Below, piece by piece: positions 1-11,974 of a DNA stretch of 64,000 nt (within the stretch, counting starts at the first letter, position 1; each line of letters starts with the position of its first letter). The notes under the pieces were generated by a model that saw nothing but the letters and a program-made list of their open reading frames with translations, was not told the DNA's origin and ran no database searches. The position numbers and the translations under genes were made by a program. The DNA is from Gymnogyps californianus. Lineage: Eukaryota; Chordata; Aves; Accipitriformes; Cathartidae. The stretch spans positions 16,120,428 through 16,184,427 of the forward strand of contig NC_059480.1 of assembly GCF_018139145.2 (NCBI RefSeq). Direction: 5' to 3'.

Positions 1-704
1 CACTGATAACCCAGGAGAAAATATACATAAATGTATACAGTAGAGGATGTTACACGTGACATACTGACCTAGAAGACCATTGCCATAACTACCTCATTAG
101 ACATCTCTGCGGTGCAACACAGTTAAAATAGGCAGGGGAGAAGCACACTCCACAGTGCAGAACCCACAACCAGCCAAGAAATATGCAATTACCTCTTGTT
201 TAATATGCAAAACCATAGCGTGTAAGCTCCACAGCCAGAGCACTGCTGGCCTGGATCTACCTTCTTTTCCCTGAGCTCACCTCCGAAATTTATGCATAAA
301 GGTTTTTTGACATTTAGAGCCTGATCCAAAGGTAGTTGAACTCTGTAGGAGCCTGTAGCAACTGCAGCCAGGTTTGGGATGGACTGCAAAGAGAAAAGCA
401 TTTCTGTGCCCAGTGCTGTGCACCCCAGACTCAGACAGGTCAGGTCCCCAGCGCTGCTGGCGTGTACACAGCACATGCAGAGGGAAGATCGTTTATGTAG
501 GGTCTATACCCAATTCTCTGCTCTATAACACCGATATAATTGCCAGCACAATACCTGTGTGACACAGCAGACAGTCAGAACCCTCAAAGCGACCAATAAA
601 CTTATAAGTGATAACTCGGTCACACAGCTTAAATTGCTCAACCACTGTTTTTTCTGCTTACTGGTAAATTGCTCATCAGGCTGTTCTTGCTGGGGTTTTG
701 CCTG
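1..704. other. Unique non-coding sequence with a short repeat-like fragment
   Basis: No gene is visible. The stretch around 318-345 (GCCTGATCCAAAGG...) resembles a motif I know from interspersed repeats of turtles, crocodilians and birds, but the match is too short to name a family. Open frames of 60-95 codons here overlap each other on both strands and look like chance. Confidence 0.7.
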
Positions 705-880
705 ATTCAGTTTCCTCTAGTAAGGAGAAAAACTAAAACAAGGAGAAACTGAAAATAATGAAAAACACTTCCCCCAGTTTCCCATCTGATGACTTGCACC
801 CTGTTTTACCAAGTACATTACAGATGATGACATTAATTGCACTGCATGCAGGACAACACAGAGCAATTAACACTTCTCAC
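705..880. promoter_or_regulatory. Candidate regulatory block with inverted ISRE-like and homeobox sites
   Basis: Two interferon-response-element-like cores face each other: a CAGTTTC-type site near 707-715 and GAAACTGAAA at 745-754. About 80 bases on, TTAATTGC (833-840) is mirrored by GCAATTAA (863-870), with the palindrome TGCATGCA between them. Clustering of such sites is typical of vertebrate enhancers, but each motif is common by chance. A regulatory role is inference; no conservation could be checked. Confidence 0.2.
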
Positions 881-1559
881 GTGCTTCATGGCTGCTCTCT
901 GTGCTGCTTCCAGGGGGATTTATGACATGAAATCTCATGATTAGCATGAAACCAACTGTAGTCATCACTGAATTTATATTTTTCCACGTCTGCCTAACAC
1001 CCTGTTCAGTGCCTCCTGGGCTTTTTCTTATAGGCAATCTGGCAGCCTGAAACAGCAGACCTAATTTCTACAGACATGGCATAAGACCAAAGTTACCCAA
1101 CTTCTGGCAGAACTGGGGATTTGGAGGAAACCAGAAAATGTTCAGTAACCTACCAAAACAAGGGGGAAGGAAGGAAAGAGTTCCAGTCCTGGTTTTGGAC
1201 AACTCATTTCATCTCCCCCAAGCCAGGAATAACCATGCATCCATCTCCCATGCTGTCTCCAACCCTTCACGTCTCTGGCCTCAGTGCACTTTGATTCTAG
1301 GGCCTATTTCCATAACCAGCATGCATCCAGCCTGCCCTCTACCAGTGTGCTAAACTGCCCGTGTCACTGCTGTGTCTCTGTTAAACTATCTAGAAGTATT
1401 TAGTGTCTAACACAACAGTATCCCAAGCTTCATTTAGGACTGCAGCATTACTGGAATGCAAATAATACAATGGCATTCTTAGGATGAAAGATATATTTGT
1501 GAGTTGAAGTGTAAAAACCACAGGGAGGGCTGAGCTTTCCTCAGATCTCCAAATCTGGA
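881..1559. other. Unique non-coding sequence, no feature seen
   Basis: A-rich unique DNA. A hand count of the line at 1081 gave 23 A to 11 T. Nothing here resembles a coding exon, RNA gene or repeat family known to me. Confidence 0.7.
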
Positions 1560-1760
1560 GCTCTCAGCATTACTAACAATTTAATTTTATTAAAGGCAAT
1601 AAATATGGGCATTAAATCACAGCTTTTGTCTGTAACTTGCCATTAGCATTCAGCAGAATCCCCCGCTGGAATTGCTTCAAAATTGCAGGAATGACCTTGC
1701 GCCCATAATTAATCCTATCATTGTTAATGTTTGGTTTTAGGTATTGCAGCTCTTCCCCCA
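1560..1760. promoter_or_regulatory. Candidate conserved non-coding element (homeodomain-site rich)
   Basis: AT-rich block with many TAAT/ATTA cores, including TTTAATTTTATTAAAGG, GGCATTAAATCACAG, CCATTAGCATTC and CCCATAATTAATCC, next to a TTGTTAATG motif. This density of homeodomain and SOX/FOX-like sites in otherwise unremarkable sequence is the look of deeply conserved developmental enhancers. It has no open frame of note and no repeat similarity. The call is pattern recognition only and needs a multi-species alignment. Confidence 0.25.
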
Positions 1761-3682
1761 GGTCTACTTTCAGCCTGTTGTCTGCTGTTCTTTGCTACCT
1801 CCTACTCCTCCCTAACAGGCTGGCACCAGGACTGAAGGGTCCAGCCACAGGCAAAGGTGATGTCAATTAACTGGCTGATGGGTTCTTTTCATTCATTGCA
1901 CCAAGGCCCATGGTCACCATGCTCTGCTTTTAACTATGAATAGTGCCTGTGTGGTGCTAACCAAACTCCTTCCAACTACACTGGACTATTTGTTGCAGAT
2001 GCTTATTCGCAGCTTGCTAGGTGGGAAGGATGAAGACAGATGTATATGTTAGTCTGTGGCTTTGCTTAGTATAATTTAGGCACTTCCAAAGTCCTGGCTA
2101 ATCCCAATGAAAGTGAAAGGAAACTCCATTTAAGTTTGACAGAGGATTTAGCAAACATGGGCACTATTTCCAACCTCACCACGTGGCTCTTAGCAAGCCA
2201 GGGACCTGCAGGTAACTGGGATGTTTAAAACAGCACTTATAGAACCTTCCTAATACGCAGCCCTAAGACTGCAGTCCAGGATGACTGTGAGGTGGTGAAC
2301 TTCCTCAGGAGGGACAGACACGCAGCCAATCTGGCCTGCCACGCATGCCTAAATCAGTAACGATTGCATCATCGCTTGTGTAGGTGTATCCTTTACTTAG
2401 CATCCTAAATCTGTAGAAAACAAGTTACCTTGGCACTGGGATTCTGATTGGCAAGACTTGTGAAATTATAAGAAGGGACCAAACTCTTGGGGTCCTTCCC
2501 TTCCAAGACTTATTTCAGTTCTAGAAGCTGCAAAGTTTTAAGTGTTAAAAGCAAGACCCAGAAATGTATCTTTTTGTCTCTGGTTTTGATGCTCTGCTTT
2601 AAGTTAATTGGCAAAATCCTTTTATTTGCATATCTCAACTGGGCTTTTATACTTCTCTGCACAAAATTTGATTTAGAAAGGAAAGCCTGAGAGCCTTTTA
2701 AGCTGAACAGTTGGCAGATGCATAGGACTGTATATAATGTATGCCTATACCATAAAGACATACATCAGTAGTGGGTGGACTGTATATCTCCCTGTGCACT
2801 TATTTCTATTTTATGGTATTTTAAAATAAGAAATACCATTTAAAGGAGCTGATTGCCTCAGGCTGGCAAAAATTTACAGGGCTCACTTGAAATGTTTTTG
2901 CTTAACAGCAGAAAAAAAAAAAAATCATGCATTTGAAAAAGAAAATTTCAATCATCCCAATCCTGGTGACTTCTTCTGGGTATTAAGATGCTATTGGCAG
3001 ACAGCTCTCTTCAAAAGAGATAAATCTTGGCTTTCCACAGCAGCAGAATCGCATTTGTTTTCATGTCAGTAGTGGCATTTCTGAGGCACATATTGATTTC
3101 ATACAGATTTTAAAGAAAATAACAGCTGGCCACATACATCAGTGATGGCAGAACACCCAAGTACAGGTGCCCTGAAGGGGAGGGAAGCAAGTGTGTTAGT
3201 CTCAGGGCTATATCTTAGATGTGGGGACAGAAGGCATCCTGGGTCTGAGGGCCAGAGAGCAGTGAGCTGCAGCCATACAGAGATGTCACAAGAGATATTT
3301 TGACTAGTCTTCAAGGGTTTCCAAGTTCTGACACATGGAGAAGGGCCAGCACAGAGCCCTGACACTCACAGTGGGGCTGCAAGGTAGAAACTGAACATCT
3401 ACATCCCTCCTCCCACCCAGGCAGGTCCTTTACTTTATAAGGATGGGAGAGGCAAGTTTTTACCTCTGGGAACATGCGTCAAAGAAACACTTTATTGGAG
3501 GTGGACAAACAGTTCTAGGAATGCAAAAGTCAACCAGCTAGAGGGACAGAGACTGAAATCCTCCTATGTGTTCTCCCGAGACCAGAGCTAGCTTTCGGAG
3601 TCTTTAAGAACGAAGAAATATAGAAGAAAATGTCATCATATCTCCAGGCCACAGAGCAGGCCACTATGAAGCCACAGACAGA

Positions 3683-3701
3683 CCCCCCCCCCCAAAAAAA
3701 A
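3683..3701. repeat. C11-A8 homopolymer pair
   Basis: Eleven C followed directly by eight A. A simple length-variable tract with no inferred function. Confidence 0.9.
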
Positions 3702-4540
3702 TTCCATTAAATTGAGGTTTGAACACTGCCCTGAGCTCCAATTCATAAACATCTCCAAGTTCTTTATTAAAAACAAACCTCACTATGAGCCTCCTGGGTT
3801 TGGTAGTGCAGCCCAGAGCTGCTTGCTTTCCCTGCTGAGTCAAGGCCACATAACCCCAAGTCCCAGTGGTGGTAAAGCCAGGTATCACCCTACCTCAGCA
3901 GATCATCTTGGGTACTGACCAGTAGCTGCTGTGGCGGAAAGATGAGCAAAGGCTCTCTGGTAGACAATGCGAGATGCTCATGGGAAAGCAGCTGGTTTCA
4001 GCTTCTGTTCTGCAGTCCTGCATTTATATACAGGATGGTTTTGTGATATTAAAACAGATGGGTTTTCCAAGCATGACTGCCTCTTTTGGGGATAATAATA
4101 CCGTTAATAGCATCCAGGAAGGAGGCACAGCTTGCCAGCACCGAGGGGCCCACTTCAGGATGAAACAGACTTCATGCAGAAACAACCCCAAACCTATTTG
4201 TAATGTCTCCCCAGTTTTGGCATCATCCCCTTCCTAATCCAATTTTATTAACAAATATAATGACTGGGCAAATATTGACATTAGTTTGCCAGCTGGGTTG
4301 AGTATCTATTTCTGAAAACATCTTAATCTTCTGGAAAAGCTCATAATTTTTAATGCAGTTGGTGACACAGTCTTTTAGAAATTGGTACAAACACAGGCTT
4401 AAGGGGTTTTTAAATACTGTTCTTCTCTTTCATTTCAGATTAGAGAGCTAGAATTACTAAGGTTTTTAAACATGACATGTATTTGCCTTTATAGAATGAA
4501 ACTAAAACAGGACAAAAAGGCTTAAATATTTATTAATGCC

Positions 4541-4556
4541 TTTTTTTTTTTTTTTT
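4541..4556. repeat. Poly-T tract (T16)
   Basis: Sixteen T in a row. Read on the minus strand it is a poly-A tract, but no processed transcript copy is recognisable beside it. Confidence 0.9.
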
Positions 4557-5789
4557 GACAGATTGCATATAGTGCAGTCATGACAAAACAACATCCAGGA
4601 CTTCACTGCATTCCAGATGCAGTAATTAGCTGGGAGCCCTATGTCTTTCTTTGGAGGCATTTTGACTGGTAAAAGGTTTTCTTCAAGTTTGCAAATCTTG
4701 GACCAGAAAATAAACGTTTGTGGTGTACCTTCTCATTCACACTGTTTTACCAAACCGGTCAAATTCCACAGTTTCACTACTGCTGAAATGAGCCCTTAAT
4801 TTTAAGGAAGGGCAGTTACAGTAGTTGTTTGGGCCCTTGACTGTAGGAGTGTTTTATTAAGCTCAGGTAGGAGTAGCCCAAGGGAGAGGAGCATCCCAGG
4901 GTTTTGCCATCAACCTGATCACACACTGCACAGGTTTGAAAGTGTTTACAAAGCTGTAGAAATTCCCAAGGACTTTCTCCAGGGCAAAAAGAGTGCTGAC
5001 TCCACTTCTCAGCCACTCAGTGTAGAAGCCACCATCTCCACATATCCCAGCCACTGGTCTTCAACTGGTACGGGTCCCCTTCACTCAAATGAATTTAACT
5101 CCTGTTGTCAGGGTCAAGTGGATAGTTCAGCCTCTCATTTACCGATATCAATGCAATTTCCAGTTAAGACCTCACCAAGCCTGTTTGGCAGCTTTAGATG
5201 GGCATGCTTAGGGCTGATTTAATATCAGTGCAATCTCAAAATAAACACACTGCTGGCCTTTCAGCTCCTGATCTCCTGCAGGACAGAGTTGGCATAAGGA
5301 GAGCAATTGCTATGACCCATACTTCCCTTACTGCTCTTATCTCATGCACTTGAAACTTATCGCCTAGTGACAGAGGAAAGAGCAGAGCTGGCTCAAAATG
5401 TTGCTGTTTTTAGAGCAGGGGGAAAAAAGCCTGTCAATATTGTAGCATTGCTTCTGTTTATGTCAGAGCATAAAAAAGGCCATGTAGAGGAACCAATTTA
5501 GGATGAGAATTAATATAATTTGGCTTCAAGGCATGAAGCCAAGATGTTCTTCACTCGTCACCAAACAGCAAAAGTTTTTCCAGCTTCTGAGATAGCCCAG
5601 GGCTGCTGACCTACAGATTATACTGCAGGGCCTAGCTTTTTGTGTGTGGTGACTGAAAAAGGTGAGGAACCACTTGGTTACACACAGCAGAGCTTTGCCT
5701 GTAGTGGTGGGTTTAGGTTAGACTGGCACTTTGCAGAGGAGGGAGGATGATGCCTGGGGCAAGGAGCTGCAATTCACTTCTGCTTTTCT

Positions 5790-5905
5790 GAATTACGGTT
5801 AGTAGCACTGCGAGTGGACCCAGGAGCCTGACTGTTGGTCAGGACTTCACCGTGCTTAGCAGTGTGCAAACACAAAATAAAAATTGCATTCTCTGAAGAG
5901 TCGTT
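5790..5905 (+). repeat. Decayed sauropsid interspersed-repeat fragment
   Basis: The order TACGGTTAGTAGCACT, CCAGGAGCC, TTGGTCAGGAC, CGTGCTTAGCA, GTGCAAACACAAAATAAAA, CTCTGAAGAG follows a dispersed sequence common in turtle, crocodilian and bird genomes: a 'tacggtagcgcctaggagcc' head, a 'gtgctaggcgctgtac' centre and a 'ccccaaagagc' end. I cannot give the family a reliable name. Divergence looks high, so this is an old copy. A repeat-library search would settle family and boundaries. Confidence 0.6.
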
Positions 5906-6774
5906 TTCATGCTTTTAAATAAAGTCACTAAAGTCATAGCTGAATTCCCTTGAATCTCATTTATAAATCAAAATAATTATTTTAGCAAGTGATGACAGGT
6001 AATAAGTGGCACAGTCTCTTGTCTTTTTCACTGCAAGATGAACCACTTTCCCTGTTACTCCAACCCACACTCACTCTCCCCTCTGCGCTCTGAAGATGTA
6101 CTGCTCCTCTTCCCTCCTCCTGCATCCAGCACTGGGAACACCAGCTGAGTATGGACCAAAGAAATTGAAGGCAAGGATTATGTTGTCTACAGAGCGGTGA
6201 AGAGTCTCCTCACTGTCTATACACCAGTTAAAAAAAAAAAAATCTCATTAGCTGCAGCTCACAGCTTCAGCCTTTACAGATACGGCCTATGTATCTGCTT
6301 GCACACACTTCACAGCAAGGCATCCCACCAGCCAAATACATAATCCTTGCGTTTAAAACCACCCACAAAGGAGGCAACTATTGAATCATTTTGGGGGCTG
6401 GCACAGGAGATCTGCATCTTGCTGGTTTCATTAACTTGAATAATGGCACGACAGATTTGTAAGTCACATTTAAATCGATTTTAAATGAATCTAAACCCTA
6501 GATGTAAACATAAGCAAAATGTTGGACGAGAGTCTGTGTTTTAACCCATTTTTAGATCTCCTGTGTTTCTGGGATAGCAAGGACTGAAAGCACAGATCTC
6601 AGGTGAAGGTGGGCTTCAGCATCTGAGCCACCAGCATGGTCTGAACTAGAGAGATGGTCCAGCCCCAGGAAAGAGAGAGGAGCCAAAATCCTGGATACAA
6701 ACATCCAGACATGGAAGACAGACCTTCCTTGGCACTTATACCCAAACTGTATTTTAGGACTCCTTAGCACAACT

Positions 6775-6818
6775 TATATATACACACATTATATATATAT
6801 ATATATACACACACACCC
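6775..6818. repeat. TA/CA microsatellite
   Basis: An imperfect run of TA dinucleotides flanked on both sides by short CA runs. One of only a few clear dinucleotide microsatellites in the window. Confidence 0.9.
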
Positions 6819-7826
6819 CTCCCACACCAACTGACCCACAGATCTACTAAAGCTGTGCTAACATAGGGACTGTTCTCTGGCTGATGTTGCAATAAGATAC
6901 CCCGGTGGTGTGTGTTTTTGCAATTTAAATAATATGTAACACTATTCATTCCTTGTTCCTGCCTTTTTTTATACCAGAGGGACATAAAATGCAACATATT
7001 CCTGTCTGTCACTGACAGAGAAACAAGGTTCAGATTAATCTCAGTGTCCAAGAAACAATGAAACTGATGGCAAGAGCTCTGCAAAGGGGCTGTGGTGGGG
7101 TGTAGGGTGGCTCAGAGTTAAAAGTGTTTTTCCAAGGAGATTAGAGCTGAATTTGACCAATATTCCTAATATTAAGTATTGAGCTACAGTTGTTTCTCAA
7201 CTTTCTGAGAGTTTTACACATACAAAATTAAAAAAAAATCACGGTAAATAAGTATTTTGTAAAGAGGTCTCCTTCAACAGTCCTCCATGATGTTGATACC
7301 AGCTGATAGAAACAATGAGGAAAGTCTAAACTTCAGACTCTTCCCAAACAATCTTTCTGAAACATTCAGGATTTTTTAGCCAAGCAATTATTTCCCCTCC
7401 TTCCAAGACCAAACTCCTATGTGAAAAGGCAGAGAAAACAGGTACAAGGCATGAGCTAGAAACAGCACTTTTCCAGGTGGAGTGAAGGCTCACATTCCTG
7501 AGAAATCCAAGTTTCCACATCTCTAACTCTTAACCAATCCCACCCCTCCACCCTGACTCTGAGCACTGCAGCCCAGCAGCAGCCATCAACAGATGGTACC
7601 CGAGGAGTTCCTTCCCTGCTGCCTGCATCCAGAAAGCAGGCATGGGAGGAGGATTTCCTCAAAACCCGTTTAAAAGCCTTAGTGCTACAGATGACACAAC
7701 ACTTGGAAGACACGTTCTCCATGTCACTCTGGAGCTACCTATTTTCAGTAAAGCACTGGGCTGTCTCATCGCAGATGCTTGCTTGTGCTGCTGGCTATTA
7801 CCTGCACCACAAAATAATACTGCTTT

Positions 7827-7853
7827 AAAAAAAAAAAAAGAGGAAAAAAAAAA
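7827..7853. repeat. Interrupted poly-A tract
   Basis: A13, then GAGG, then A10. It lies inside the open frame 7642-8073 and produces that frame's lysine runs, which is one reason to doubt the frame is coding. Confidence 0.9.
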
Positions 7854-10604
7854 TCAGGTTTCAGCTGGTTCTGTACTGGTCTGGGAGCGAAGGAGTTACA
7901 CTAATGAACTCAGTGTGCCATCCTATGCAGACCCAGGCATCCCTCCTCCTGACTGTCTCCCCTCTCGCAGGGGAAGCCAGTTGCAATTCTTTGTAATAAC
8001 TAGAGGTACAATATTTCTCCAACTTGTGGGGTTCCCCTCCGCGCAAGACAAAGGAAAAGCAAACAAGATTTAAGGAGGTGATCTCCGCAGCTCAGGGGAA
8101 TCATTCCAAAGATTAAATCAGTGCTCTGCCATCAGCTGAGCTTAGCATATTTCAGCTGGTGCAGTCATTTAACTCCATGGCTGCCACAGCCCGAGCGCAG
8201 GGATGACAGGCACTTCCCAAACCGCCACTGCCCGGCTGGGCTTTCTGAAGAGCATAGCCCTTCAGAGAGCACCCTGTGTTGCTCCCAACACTGTCTGCGG
8301 CATCAGCAAATGCTAGAATGTTCCCTCTCACACTTGCAGGCAATTCTGCACAAGATGCAGCATATCAGAGAGGTAGGAGAGACTCAGGGAGGAGCAAGAG
8401 TAACCCAGGGCCAGGCTGGCAATAGGACACGGAGTAAATGCAAGCGCTGGAGGCTTTGCAGGACTGGCAATCTGGGTGCCTGTGTAGGAAAAGACCGGGA
8501 GACATCCTGCCTGCTGCTACAAACTGCGGGTAGGCACTGGAGTCTGCCCACTTACACCAGTGCCAAGCAAAACCCACCCAGAAAGATGCAAGCAGCTAAC
8601 TGGGTTGGGGAGATATTGCAGGTGTTGCGAAGTGCAGCTGTGAGGAGAAGCCACTGCAGTTTAAGCACTAGTTCACCATCACAGGACTAACAATCACCAC
8701 TTTTGGACATTACTATGACATGAAAGCAGAGGTCAAATCTCTTCCCTTTAGTTAGATTTGGGACCACATGTCTTCAGACTTTTAGTAAAAACACCAAACA
8801 CCACAGATTGTTGCATGATTTTTTTTTCTTTTGCTTTTAAATCCCTGAGTAGCTGAAGGTGTGTGCAAAACCTCATGTAGTCTGTCGTCTCACTGTTGCA
8901 CTCTCAGGCTTGGATGTTTAGGCAAGAATTTTCTTGCAAGTTTGGGAAGTCAGTTAGTTCTGTTGAGTTTTGGGTGGTTTTTGTTTTTTTTTTTCTTAAT
9001 CTGAAAAATGATTGTAGCAGTCATGGTAATTTTTCATGTATATTCCTTCTCCACACACACAAACAAGCCTTTATATAAGGTGTTGTACTACTTTACGCCT
9101 CATTTCCTTTACTTCACAAGAAGCAAGGTGCTTTACAATAAAGCCTCATCCTCTCCAAAGAAGTGTTTTTAAATAAGTACGAACTCATTTATTTCTTTTA
9201 ATGGTGGCCACTTATTTCTTCAAGACAGGACCATCCACAAAAATTGCACATTCTACCAAGATTGTAAATACATTTAGGTAGAGAAACAAGGTAGCTCTCC
9301 CCAGAAAGTAATAATATTATAATAACAAAATATACGTCCAAGCAAGAGCAATAGACTGCCAACTGACTTGGAGCATCACTGGTTGTAGAATCCAAAAAGG
9401 AAGCATCAAAGAAAGGACAGGAATAAAACACTGGACTGGCCCAGGAACTGAAGATTATCGGTCCATCTCTCTGCGTTAACATAGGCTTGTTACAACCTTG
9501 GGGAAGTCACCCATATTGGTAGCACCTGTCTCCCTTGTTGGGAACAAGATAAACAAGAAAGGCTGCAATGTATCCTTCATCTGGAGGACTTAAAACACAG
9601 ACAAATATTTGCATGGGAGGGCTTAAATATTCTTGATGTTGCCTTTGTGGCAGAAAAACTGATGGAATGGAGTTGGGGGGGATTCCCATGAAATATCTCC
9701 TGTTACTTTGTAGCTGAGAACTGTTAGCAGTTCTACCTTGACTTCAGCGGATAAAAGTATTAATCTCTGTGAAGATCATGACACACAATTTTGGGAAGTA
9801 AAAGCAATTACAAAATTTATATGGGTAATGATATAAACCACCTAAGTAAGCCAAAAGACTACTTGCTTAGATGAACAATAAAACAATCTTTGGACTAAAT
9901 CAAATTTAAACCATCCCTCATACAAATGCACTACTAAATGTGTATATTTAAGAGGAGAAGAATTTCCCTCGGATATTCATCCTGTTCCTGTGCCAGCCTC
10001 GAGCCCGTGGCTCTGTGCACCAGGCAGGCCAGAAGGCAGGACGAGATGGGTCGCTGGTCTAAATTGGCCTGGCAGCTTGTGGTTCCTTCTCATCCTGGCA
10101 CCCGCTGCAGCATTTAGCCCAGCGTGTGTGCAGGCAGACTGCCAAGCAGCTTTCCGTAGCATTGCACAAGTTGGAGAGGGGCGAAACCTGAGAGACTTTT
10201 CTAGACTTTCTAGCTGCCAGTGCAGGGACAGGCATGTCTCTGTGCACGAGGGCTTTCGCATCAGTGAGACACATTGTGCTCTGTGTCGCAACTGGGAGCA
10301 CCACGAGAGTCGCTTATCCTTGACCCAGCTACAGCACCAACAAGGAGCTCCAAACCTGGCACATGGTGCATCTTCAAGGCAACTAACTTCACCTCTTCGC
10401 TGGGATGTGCAGCCCCTTGCTCACTCAAGCAAGCAGCTAAACTGAGCAGGAGCTTAGTATCAGCACAGAAAAAATACGGCTGTCTGGAAACAACCAATTA
10501 GACTGATTTTATTATGTGGATAAAGCAGAGATCTCTGCTTGGTAATAAGTCAGTTAAAATATTCTGAAAAAACAAATGCATCGGTCTTCAGAGGGCGTTT
10601 GTTC

Positions 10605-10715
10605 TACTGGATTAGGTGCTAGTCTGGGACTGAGGAGACTCTGATCCTACCCCCAGCTGCTACTGGGGTCCTGGACAACCTTGGCTAGGTAAGGTCACAC
10701 CTCTACAGCTTCCCT
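10605..10715 (+). repeat. Decayed MIR-like tRNA-derived SINE
   Basis: The head GGTGCTAGTCTGGGACTGAG, then GAGACTCTGATCCTAC, follows the tRNA-like 'ggcactagcctgggactcaggagacctgggttc' start of amniote MIR-like SINEs. Downstream, TCCTGGACAACCTTGG and CTACAGCTTCCC sit where 'gtgaccttgggcaagtca' and 'cctcagtttccc' are expected. It is heavily mutated and partial, and the 3' boundary is uncertain. Confidence 0.6.
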
Positions 10716-11974
10716 CCCCTGCCTCCATCTGCCTCCTCCATTCAGACTGCAGAAGCCTACAGGGGAGAACTCTGTAGGGAAGCATTTCTATGCTTCATTA
10801 GGTGTTTATTCAGATCTTAAATGAAACCTGTTGTCCCGAAGATAACAATAACTTCTGACATACTCCAAACTGAACACCTAAGCAATATTGGGTTAAAAAT
10901 TCCTGAATATTTTATTCTGATCTCATACCTGGTCCTTCCCAAGACATTTCTCATGTCAATTGAATTATTACTCCCGATTTACACCAAGGAGAACGTATTG
11001 AAATGCTGCTATGCTCAATTCACATCAACATGTGGAAAACAGCTTTCTTTCAGCAAAATCAGCTGAAGACATGGGCATGGCTATCCAGAAAGCCTTTCAC
11101 TTCAATAGAAGCTGAGGACAGTGGGCTCAGGGCCAACATTGCATTTTTCAGATTAGGTGTTCACTGTCTCCTTCCCCCCCACTTCTCACTAGAAAGATTT
11201 TATTTCAGATCAATACTTACAATACATTTACCACTACAGTGAGTTCCTGTTTCAAACATGAAAATAATAAATAAAAAGACCTCATACACCTTTCCTGCTG
11301 AAGTTTAAAACTGCCTGGAAGAAATGCAAGCGGATGACACCTTTCCATTACCAGATCACTGCCTGAATACCTGCTGGGCTGACAGCACATGCTGTGTTTG
11401 TGGGCACAGCCTAACATTGTTTAAAAAAAAAAAATTTCCTTGAGGTCTCTCTCCTAAAGATCAGGAGCTAGGTCCTGATAAGATGAATGAACACTCACAG
11501 CATTTCTTGAGCTCCAGCTATGGAAACAATTCCTACATGCAGAGATAAATCACCCCACTTAACTCAGTGAAAGCTTTCTTAGCACAGAAAACAGTGAAAA
11601 CTACATGTATAGAAAGCGAAATAGCTGTCAAAGACGGATTAAAAGCAATCTCCAATCTCTCTGAAGAGTTAGTAAATAAAGTATGGTGTTACTTGGCTCC
11701 TGTCATTTCATTTTTTCTTTCTTAAAATAAACAAGCACTGTTGCTTATTCCCATCCTTTCTATCATCCCTTCTCTTTGTAATGCAAATCTCACCCTGGCC
11801 TTTGTGTTCAAGCACAAGCCCAGAAGCAGAGATCAGCCCTGAGCTCCTACATCAGTGAACGTACAGCCATCAGCTCCCAGGTGCTGCTGTACAAAGTCCC
11901 TCACTTCTCTCATTTGAGGAGGGCAGTAAGGCTTTAGAAAGAGATGACAAGTGTTGGCGCACCTAATATGTCTT
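10716..11974. other. Unique non-coding sequence, no feature seen
   Basis: A-rich (28 A to 10 T in the line at 11581). An A12 tract lies near 11422. Open frames do not exceed about 80 codons and overlap on both strands. Confidence 0.7.

Larger units (their letters stand above)
1761..5789. other. Unique non-coding sequence with small simple repeats
   Basis: No gene is supported. It holds a poly-A tract near 2911-2923, a C11-A8 homopolymer pair at 3683-3701, a T16 tract at 4541-4556 and a small hairpin with 9-base arms (ATGGTATTT at 2813-2821, complement at 2831-2839). The T16 tract followed by GACAG imitates a splice acceptor, but no open exon with a matching donor follows. Open frames are all under 90 codons. 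Confidence 0.7.
5906..10604. other. Unique non-coding sequence, some GC-richer patches
   Basis: No supported gene. A frame at 7642-8073 starts with ATG (143 codons) but runs through poly-A as lysine runs and resembles nothing known. The frame ending at 8690 opens on GTG; its first ATG is at 8310, leaving 126 codons. The frame at 9990-10445 opens on GTG and is also unrecognised. The 9990-10450 patch keeps about 14 CpG in 460 bases, more than its surroundings. Confidence 0.65.

Noticed and set aside
4541..4562. T16 followed by GACAG as a splice acceptor
   Set aside because: No open exon with a matching donor follows.
7642..8073. 143-codon ATG frame
   Set aside because: It translates poly-A tracts as lysine runs and shows no domain or splice context.
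8121..8690. 189-codon open frame on the plus strand
   Set aside because: It opens on GTG; the first ATG (8310) leaves 126 codons of unrecognised, low-hydrophobicity peptide in a GC-richer stretch where stops are rarer.
9990..10445. 151-codon frame with a signal-peptide-like segment and many cysteines
   Set aside because: The start codon is GTG, which is not credible for a vertebrate gene, and no family is recognisable.
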